Shown: piece by piece, positions 51,340 to 56,448 of the stretch
Layout: each line of letters opens with the position of its first letter
Numbering within the stretch: position 1 is the stretch's first letter
DNA from: Verrucomicrobiales bacterium
GTDB lineage: Bacteria > Verrucomicrobiota > Verrucomicrobiia > Verrucomicrobiales > DEV007
DNA length: 56,448 nucleotides
Assembly: GCA_030730365.1 (NCBI GenBank)
Contig: JANQVJ010000027.1
Coordinates: 14,722-71,169 of the forward strand
Direction: 5' to 3'
Translations under genes and position numbers: made by a program
Notes under the pieces: generated by a model
What the model saw: the letters and a program-made list of their open reading frames with translations, nothing else
Databases searched by the model: none
Told to the model about the DNA's origin: nothing

Positions 51340-52581
51340 TCACCCCTGCATGACCCCGCGCACCATTTCGCGCAGTCGCCTTTCCAGCGTGGCATACCCG
51401 AAATGCCCGGCGGCGATTTTAAAATTTCTCTCAGACGATGTCTCGAACGAGTCGGGATCTTCAAGAACGCGGCGGACTTTTTCGACCACTTCTGCGGTGA
51501 CCTCGCCATCCATCGTTATCAGTTCAAAACCGCAGCCTTCGATGTCATCCTTAAACACGGAATAACGATTCACGAGGACCGGCTTTCTGAAGTAGATTGC
51601 TTCGAGAAGCGCGTTTCCGAAGCCTTCATAAAGACTCGGGAAGGTGATGAAATCGGCGAGAGGGTAGAGATCTTCCAGCGAGAAGCGGTCCTCGTCCCCC
51701 TCGGTCATGCCGGCCACCCGATCCGAGACAAAGCGGAGATCGACCTCTTTTTCCTTAGCGAGATCGGCGAGTTCGTTCCGATAATCGAGACCTTCGTCCC
51801 CGGCGTCGTGTGAGATGAGCAGTTTATTTCGGCTATCCCCGAGCCGATGGGCCAGTTCGATGGCGTGTTCGATGCCTTTGCGCGGCACAACGCGGGTCGG
51901 CTGCAGGATGAGCCTGTCACCGGTCGCGAGTCCGAGCGAGGTAAGTGACTCCCCGACCGTGCGTCGCGGCCGGGGAAGGGGACGGGAAAAGTCCATTACG
52001 TTCGGCACGATCGTCGCATCGATCCCGAACCGTTCTTTGACCTCGTGTGCCGCCGCCGAGTTGATGACGACATGGGTGATTCCGGGCAGGACCGGAGGAA
52101 ACGCGCGTCGCAGGAAAGGCAGCGCCGCCTTGCCGGCAAACCGCTCGCGCTCCCAGTAAAAATCGTGGTGATGAGCGATCGTCGGGATCCCGCTGCCTTC
52201 GATGAAGTCGGTGATGGCCAGCCCGAGCGGCAGATTCATCGGGATCGTGATCGCATTCTGCGGGATGAGGACATCGATCTCGAAGCGGTCGCAAAAAGTG
52301 TCGAGCGCTGCATGGAGCAGTCCCTGGACTCTTGCGATCTTTACGGCGATGCCTTCGGGAAAGGTGTCGCAGTTCCAGATCGCGCGGTTGATCTCTACAA
52401 TCTCAGGATGTTCAAAGTGCGCCTCGGGCACGACCTGGGAGCGATCGGTCGGATGATCGCAAAGACCGCAGAACCAGAAAGTCCCGTGCCCGTCCCGCTC
52501 GAGCACCTCGGCCCATTTGCGCGATTCGAGAGAGACCCCGTCCGTTCCCGAAAAGCGTGTGGAGACAAAGCCGATATTCAT
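51340..52581 (-). CDS. Glycosyltransferase family 4 (GT-B)
   Basis: The 413-residue product starts directly with the GT-B N-terminal fold (MNIGFVSTRFSGTDGVSLE, a glycine-rich acceptor loop) and has the C-terminal donor-binding signature SLYEGFGNALLEAIYFRKPVL, including the E-x7-E motif, plus RVVPRKGIEHAIELAHRL. It transfers a sugar from a nucleotide-sugar to a glycan, lipid or protein. No sugar or pathway can be named: no capsule or LPS cluster is adjacent. It is divergent from the DUF817 gene, with promoters in about 90 bases. Confidence 0.92.
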   Translation of the reverse strand: MNIGFVSTRFSGTDGVSLESRKWAEVLERDGHGTFWFCGLCDHPTDRSQVVPEAHFEHPEIVEINRAIWNCDTFPEGIAVKIARVQGLLHAALDTFCDRFEIDVLIPQNAITIPMNLPLGLAITDFIEGSGIPTIAHHHDFYWERERFAGKAALPFLRRAFPPVLPGITHVVINSAAAHEVKERFGIDATIVPNVMDFSRPLPRPRRTVGESLTSLGLATGDRLILQPTRVVPRKGIEHAIELAHRLGDSRNKLLISHDAGDEGLDYRNELADLAKEKEVDLRFVSDRVAGMTEGDEDRFSLEDLYPLADFITFPSLYEGFGNALLEAIYFRKPVLVNRYSVFKDDIEGCGFELITMDGEVTAEVVEKVRRVLEDPDSFETSSERNFKIAAGHFGYATLERRLREMVRGVMQG

Positions 52582-52673
52582 TCTTCCTCCTCCATGGCAT
52601 AATTCGCGCCGTTTTCATGGTCTTTTCACGGGACCTTCATCAGGGATTCACGCCGGGGCGGGAGAGTCTCTTC

Positions 52674-53477
52674 ATGAATATCCCGCTCGCATCTCCCGCA
52701 GGCCGCGTCGCCGTTCACGAACTGATCTGGTTCGCCCGCCAGCAACTCCTCGCCTGTGTCTTCGGAATTCTATTGCTTCTCGGACTCTTCCTGACCCGTT
52801 CATGGGACCCCGGGACAACGCTGGCACGAGCCGATTTTCTCTTCCTCTATGCGATCGGATTACAGATCGCTCTGATCGCCTTCCGCTTCGAGCACCGCGA
52901 CGAGATCGTCGTGATCTTCGCCTTTCATCTCCTCGCCACCCTCATGGAATGGTTCAAAACCTCGCCGACGATAGGCTCGTGGCAGTATCCTGACGAGGGT
53001 GCGATCTTCCGCGTCTATCAGGTGCCGCTTTTTGCCGGATTTCTCTACAGCTCAGTGGGGAGCTATATCGCGAGAGTCTGGCGTCTCCTCGATTTCCGTT
53101 TTGAGAACTACCCGCCTGTCGCCGAGACCGTGGTCCTTGCGGTCCTGGCCTATGCGAATTTCTTCACCCACCACTTCGTCGCCGACATTCGTGTGCCGCT
53201 TATCCTCGCGTCTTTTGTGATCTTTGCCCGTTGCCGGCTGACTTTTACGACGGGTCTCCGCGACCGCTCGATGCCTCTCCTCGTCGGGCTCATGGCCGTG
53301 GCCCTGATGATCTGGATCGCAGAGAATGCCGGCACCTACGCACGGGCCTGGGTCTACCCGAATCAAGAAGCCGGATGGCGCCTGGTATCTCTGCACAAAT
53401 TCTGGGCCTGGTATCTCCTCATGACGCTGAGCTTTGTTCTCGTCTCACTCGTGCACCTCCGGAAGCGGCGAGAGTAG
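52674..53477 (+). CDS. DUF817 family membrane protein
   Basis: The 267-residue product has about eight hydrophobic helices and matches the DUF817 pattern: ELIWFARQQLLACVFGILLL, ARADFLFLYAIGLQIALIAF, a FAFHLLATLMEWFKTSPTIG-x-WQYP segment, and LVSLHKFWAWYLLMTLSFVL near the end. Members are uncharacterised integral membrane proteins, though the tryptophan-rich WQYPxEG region is conserved. The ATG at 52674 has GGGAGAG at a good distance; an earlier ATG at 52617 would add 19 residues. No coupled gene. Confidence 0.82.
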   Translation: MNIPLASPAGRVAVHELIWFARQQLLACVFGILLLLGLFLTRSWDPGTTLARADFLFLYAIGLQIALIAFRFEHRDEIVVIFAFHLLATLMEWFKTSPTIGSWQYPDEGAIFRVYQVPLFAGFLYSSVGSYIARVWRLLDFRFENYPPVAETVVLAVLAYANFFTHHFVADIRVPLILASFVIFARCRLTFTTGLRDRSMPLLVGLMAVALMIWIAENAGTYARAWVYPNQEAGWRLVSLHKFWAWYLLMTLSFVLVSLVHLRKRRE

Positions 53478-53637
53478 TCTAACGCAAATTTTGCCTGGAA
53501 TCCGGCGGGACCTCATCCAGTCTCTTTTTACGATAGAACCAGAACTGATTCTCGGGCTTATGGCCGTTGCCGCGGCATGGTTTGCGGTTAGGTGCGTCCT
53601 CAAGCCCCGGCGGCTCACCGCGACGGTTCAACCTACC

Positions 53638-53698
53638 TTTCCGGGAAGGGTCGTAATGGAAATGACTCTTGAGGCTGCTTTTGCAACGGTCTCGTGAG
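53638..53698. repeat. Interspersed repeat G, copy 2
   Basis: The core 53666-53698 matches 6965-6997 at 31 of 33 positions (TTTTGCAAC and GTCTCGTGAG are exact). The shared stretch may extend left with lower identity. See copy 1. Confidence 0.65.
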
Positions 53699-53809
53699 GC
53701 CTTCGGGCAGTTGCCGGCTCTGACCTCTTATCAGGCTCCGACAGGCAAGGTGCGGTCATTTTCCGCCAGTCCCGTCCTTTCCGCTTCGTCTCCTTCGCCA
53801 AGACGACCG

Positions 53810-53837
53810 CTTGACTTTCCCCGTGGCGTCTCCATTT
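53810..53837 (+). promoter_or_regulatory. Heat-shock-like promoter candidate before htpG
   Basis: CTTGACT, a 13-base spacer, then CTCCATTT: close to the sigma-32 consensus (CTTGAAA, 13 bases, CCCATnT). A sigma-70 reading (TTGACT, 17 bases, CATTTT) is weaker in the -10. Predicted start about 44 bases before the htpG ATG. No CIRCE-type inverted repeat is seen nearby. Confidence 0.45.
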
Positions 53838-53886
53838 TCGAGGCTCGACTTTTATTCACCTCCCTTAACTTCATCAGCATTACTCC

Positions 53887-55761
53887 ATGACAACATCCAC
53901 CACTCCCGAAAAGCGCGAGTTCCAGGCTGAGGTCAGTCAGGTCCTCGACATTGTCATCAACTCTCTTTACACTGATAAGGAGATCTTCGTGCGTGAGCTC
54001 GTCTCGAACGCCTCCGACGCCCTAGAAAAGCTGCGACACACCCAGCTCACCGAGAGCGAGATTCATCAGCCCGAGCTATCGCTGCAAATCAGCCTCTCGG
54101 CGGACGAAGAGGCCGGGACCCTCACGATCACCGACCATGGGCTCGGGATGACGCGCGAGGAACTGCACGAAAACATCGGCACGATCGCCCACTCGGGTTC
54201 GAAGGCATTCATCAAATCGCTCGAGGAATCGGCCCGCAAAGAGAGTGCTCTGATCGGCCAATTCGGGGTAGGTTTTTACTCGGCCTTCATGGTCGCTGAC
54301 GAGGTCACCGTCTACAGCCGCTCGTGGCGCCCCGAGGCGGAAAATCTCGTCTGGACCAGCGATGGCAAGAGCGGTTACGAGATCGTCGAGTCCGAAGAGG
54401 AACTTCTCCGAGGCTGCCGCGTCGTTCTGAAGCTGCGCGAAGAGTGCAAGGACTTCGCCAAGATCGACGAGGTCCGCCGCATTCTCGAAAATTACTCCAG
54501 TTTCGTTCCTTTCCCAATCATGATAGGGGAAGAGCGGGTCAACAAGATCGAGGCGATCTGGCGGAAGAAAAAGACCGACATCACTGACGAGGAATACACC
54601 GAGTTCTATAAGTTCAACGCCAAGGCCTACGACGAGCCGCGCTACCGCATGCACTTCAGCTCGGAGATGCCGATCGAGATCAATGCGCTGCTATTCGTGC
54701 CGAACGACAACACCGAACTCTGGGGTATGGGCCAGATGGAGCCGGGCGTGTCGCTCTACTGCCGCAACATCCTCATCGATGACAAGCCGGCCGGCCTGCT
54801 CCCTGAGTGGCTTCGCTTCCTTCGCGGTGTCATCGACAGCGCTGACATCCCGCTGAACATCAGCCGCGAGTCGATGCAGGACAGCAGCCTCGTGCGCAAG
54901 CTCAACCGTGTCGTGACGAAGCGCTTCCTCAAGTTCCTCGACGGCGAGGCGAAGGACGGTGCCGACAAGTACCGCGAGTTTTACAGCAAGTTCGGCCGTT
55001 TCCTCAAAGAGGGAGTCGTCGTCGATTACGAGCACCGCGAGGGACTCTCGAAGCTGCTCCGTTTCGAAAGTTCGATGACCGATCCGGGGACTTTCACCGG
55101 CTTCGAGGATTACCTCACCCGGGCCAAGGAAGGACAGGATAAAATTTACTACCTCACCGGGACCGATCGTGCCTCGGTCGAGGCGGGCCCGTATCTCGAA
55201 GCGCTGAAGTCACGCGGCCTCGAGGTGGTCTACTTCCTCGATAACGTCGACGAGTATCTGCTGCAGCACCTGCGCGATTTTGACGGGAAAGAGCTCGTCT
55301 CTGCCGCCAGTGCCGAACTCGAGTTGCCCGACGATGACGGCATTGTCCTCGAGGGCGAACCGCTCGCCGAGAGCGAGATGGAGGCTCTCTGCGAGTATCT
55401 CAAGAGCGAACTCGGCGAACAGGTCGACAAGGTCGCGGCCGGGAAACGCCTCGTCAGCAGCCCCGCGGCGGTGCTCGCTCCCGCCTTCGGAATGTCGGCC
55501 CAGATGCGCCAGATGATGCAGGCGATGAATCCCGACGGGGGGCTCCCCCCGCAGAAGGTGGAGCTGGAGCTCAATCCCCGCCACGCCCTCATCCACGCCC
55601 TCGCAGGGGCGAGGGAGAGTAATCCCGAGCTCGCCAAACTCGTGGCCGGTCAGCTCCTCGATAACGCCCTTCTCAGTGCCGGAATGCTCGAGGACAGGGT
55701 CAGTCTGATCAGCCGCGGTTTCGAGCTGATGGAGAAAGCCCTGAAAAAATCCGCTGAATAA
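53887..55761 (+). CDS. htpG: Chaperone HtpG (Hsp90)
   Basis: The 624-residue product is a full-length bacterial Hsp90. The N-terminal ATPase domain shows the Bergerat-fold motifs EIFVRELVSNASDALEKLR, ITDHGLGMTREEL and GQFGVGFYSAFMVAD; the middle domain has the catalytic-loop segment NISRESMQDSSLVRKLNRV; the C-terminal dimerisation domain ends around LDNALLSAGMLEDRVSLISRG. It assists folding and maturation of client proteins in the cytosol under stress. There is no linker or MEEVD tail, as expected for bacteria. It stands alone with its own promoter region and a hairpin after the stop. Confidence 0.97.
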   Translation: MTTSTTPEKREFQAEVSQVLDIVINSLYTDKEIFVRELVSNASDALEKLRHTQLTESEIHQPELSLQISLSADEEAGTLTITDHGLGMTREELHENIGTIAHSGSKAFIKSLEESARKESALIGQFGVGFYSAFMVADEVTVYSRSWRPEAENLVWTSDGKSGYEIVESEEELLRGCRVVLKLREECKDFAKIDEVRRILENYSSFVPFPIMIGEERVNKIEAIWRKKKTDITDEEYTEFYKFNAKAYDEPRYRMHFSSEMPIEINALLFVPNDNTELWGMGQMEPGVSLYCRNILIDDKPAGLLPEWLRFLRGVIDSADIPLNISRESMQDSSLVRKLNRVVTKRFLKFLDGEAKDGADKYREFYSKFGRFLKEGVVVDYEHREGLSKLLRFESSMTDPGTFTGFEDYLTRAKEGQDKIYYLTGTDRASVEAGPYLEALKSRGLEVVYFLDNVDEYLLQHLRDFDGKELVSAASAELELPDDDGIVLEGEPLAESEMEALCEYLKSELGEQVDKVAAGKRLVSSPAAVLAPAFGMSAQMRQMMQAMNPDGGLPPQKVELELNPRHALIHALAGARESNPELAKLVAGQLLDNALLSAGMLEDRVSLISRGFELMEKALKKSAE

Positions 55762-55805
55762 GGAAAAAAACTCCGCAACTATTCCCGCACTGGATCGTTT
55801 TATCC

Positions 55806-55825
55806 GCGGGAAGAGAACTTCCCGC
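55806..55825 (+). other. Perfect hairpin between htpG and the EF-hand gene
   Basis: GCGGGAAG-AGAA-CTTCCCGC: an 8-bp stem with a 4-nt loop, 44 bases after the htpG stop and 25 bases before the next ATG. No T run follows, so it is either a weak htpG stop signal, a leader hairpin or an RNA-stability element. Confidence 0.55.
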
Positions 55826-55850
55826 TAACCTCAATAGAGACCTAATACAG

Positions 55851-56195
55851 ATGAAAAAATTCCTCGTAGTCGCCACCACTCTCGTGGCCGGATTCGCCCT
55901 CGGCCTGACACAGGCTGAAGACGGTAAAGAAAAGGGCAAAGGCAAGGGCGGTGACCCGGCCAAGCGTGCCGAAGGCATGATCAAAAGCCTCGACAAAGAC
56001 GGCAACGGCACTCTCTCCAAAGAAGAGTTCGCCGCTAGCCCGAATGCCGCGAAGATGAAGGAAAAAGGTGGCGAAGGCGCCATCGACAAGGCCTTTGCCG
56101 CTCGCGACACTAACAAAGATGGACAGCTCGACAAAGCGGAGCTCTCCGCTCCCCCGAAGGGCAAAGGCGACAAGGGCAAGCCCAAAGCCGAATAA
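55851..56195 (+). CDS. Small exported EF-hand protein
   Basis: The 114-residue product has a signal peptide (about 1-22, GFALGLTQAE) and two EF-hand loops: DKDGNGTLSKEE at 48-59 and DTNKDGQLDKAE at 86-97. Both keep the Asp/Asn/Glu ligand pattern for calcium. The tails are Lys/Gly-rich (KEKGKGKGG; PPKGKGDKGKPKAE), suggesting binding to acidic polymers or membranes. Small periplasmic EF-hand proteins are common in PVC and related bacteria; their partners are unknown. A terminator follows 23 bases after the stop. Confidence 0.88.
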   Translation: MKKFLVVATTLVAGFALGLTQAEDGKEKGKGKGGDPAKRAEGMIKSLDKDGNGTLSKEEFAASPNAAKMKEKGGEGAIDKAFAARDTNKDGQLDKAELSAPPKGKGDKGKPKAE

Positions 56196-56218
56196 TCCGA
56201 TCCTCTCGTTATCTTTGC

Positions 56219-56256
56219 AAAAACCCGCCTGCGCGATCTGCCGGGCGGGTTTTTTT
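56219..56256 (+). terminator. Intrinsic terminator after the EF-hand gene
   Basis: AAACCCGCC pairs with GGCGGGTTT across a 14-base loop and is followed by seven T residues. Confidence 0.9.
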
Positions 56257-56278
56257 GTGCCCGGCTTTCGGGCGAAAG

Positions 56279-56345
56279 GTAGCGAAACTCGTGAGAGTTT
56301 CGGAGGTCGGAGCCATTTGCCCGAAGGTCTCACGACCTTCGCTAC
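56279..56345. repeat. Complete REPIN-like element, family B, copy 2
   Basis: Bounded by GTAGCGAA and TTCGCTAC like the copy at 13570-13635, with the same two outer hairpins; the centre differs (GGTCGGAGCCATTTGCC), losing the middle palindrome. Confidence 0.85.
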
Positions 56346-56356
56346 GCCTGCGAAAA

Positions 56357-56380
56357 GTAGCGAAACTCGTGAGAGTTTCG
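56357..56380 (+). repeat. REP-like GTAG hairpin, family B, left half
   Basis: GTAG plus CGAAACTC-GTGA-GAGTTTCG, directly after the complete element and in the same orientation as its left half. Confidence 0.8.
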
Positions 56381-56401
56381 GAGGGCCGAGCCTTTTTGAA
56401 A

Positions 56402-56448
56402 TCAGAATTTCCACTCAGCCCCGAAGAGGAAGTTGCGCCCCGCGCCGT
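56402..56448 (-). CDS. Last codons of an outer-membrane (TonB-receptor-like) barrel protein (partial)
   Basis: The frame enters from the right edge and ends at a TGA. The 14 visible residues, GAGRNFLFGAEWKF, end in an aromatic-x-Phe pattern, with GRNF-FG as often seen in the last strand of TonB-dependent receptors. This is the barrel signature only; the gene lies outside the window, so the call is a best guess. Confidence 0.5.
   Translation of the reverse strand, partial: GAGRNFLFGAEWKF

Larger units (their letters stand above)
53478..53886. other. 409-base intergenic region: interspersed repeat G copy 2 and htpG leader
   Basis: No gene is convincing. The left part holds the second copy of repeat G; on the minus strand 53479-53756 is an open frame without a start codon. 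Its C-terminal translation, HKPENQFWFYRKKRLDEVPP, looks like protein or repeat-derived text rather than random. The right part is the probable htpG promoter region. Confidence 0.45.

Noticed and set aside
56279..56380. Possible CRISPR array (direct repeats GTAGCGAAACTC...)
   Set aside because: Only two forward copies with a REPIN inverted partner between, unequal spacing and no cas genes; it is a REP-type cluster.
1..56448. tRNA, rRNA or insertion-sequence transposase genes
   Set aside because: Gaps between genes were read for clover-leaf ends, rRNA-like stretches and transposase motifs; none were convincing.

Overview
The window reads as chromosomal DNA of a GC-rich member of the PVC group, most likely Verrucomicrobiota. 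The basis is the combination of a Rhodopirellula/Verrucomicrobium-type ECF sigma factor, a FecR/LamG protein, a PSCyt1-DUF1549-DUF1553 protein, two DUF1501 proteins, a PVC-type CxxCH heme protein, several secreted formylglycine sulfatases and many short GTAG-hairpin repeats. This is inferred from protein families only; no rRNA or tRNA gene was found.

Layout. 1-6.9 kb: the end of a PhoD-like phosphatase, then a tightly packed cluster (ECF sigma, FecR/LamG, PSCyt1-DUF1549-DUF1553, DUF1501). 7-9.2 kb: a secreted sulfatase with a HEAT-like tail and a REPIN-like repeat. 9.2-13.6 kb: an exonuclease-DNA ligase fusion, rpmE and prfA. 13.6-20.5 kb (minus): a large multidomain heme protein, an SLC13 permease, DUF486 and a 2OG-Fe(II) oxygenase. 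20.6-23.9 kb: a start/stop-overlapped trio of sodium/solute symporter, HEAT lipoprotein and HpaI-type aldolase. 23.9-29.1 kb (minus): an exported esterase, an SDR, a zinc deacylase and a threonine-synthase-like PLP enzyme, followed by a lipid kinase. 29.3-36 kb: a double-sulfatase fusion, an Mpv17/PMP22-like membrane protein, an outer-membrane beta-barrel and a single-pass vWA-like protein. 36-46 kb: a large alpha/beta hydrolase, DUF937, a relic of a histidine kinase fused in frame upstream of a NarL-type regulator, a second DUF1501 protein, a GDSL hydrolase, and a thioesterase / EamA-like / CoA-ligase operon. 46.5-51.2 kb: an ABC ATPase, a giant FtsX-type permease and a lipoprotein. 51.3-56.4 kb: a GT4 glycosyltransferase, DUF817, htpG, an EF-hand protein, and the last codons of an outer-membrane receptor.

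Taken together, the gene content suits an aerobic heterotroph that degrades sulfated or acetylated polymers: exported sulfatases, esterases and lipases, DUF1501/PSCyt1 proteins, transporters and an aldolase for sugar acids or similar small acids, mixed with housekeeping genes (rpmE, prfA, htpG). The least ordinary content is (i) several families of palindromic repeats, many starting with GTAG and arranged as inverted doublets like RAYT-mobilised REPINs, including one repeat carried in frame inside a coding gene; (ii) gene fusions (exonuclease-ligase, sulfatase-sulfatase, a multidomain heme protein); (iii) a bacterial Mpv17-like membrane protein; (iv) a translationally coupled deacylase-PLP enzyme pair; and (v) a decayed two-component system.
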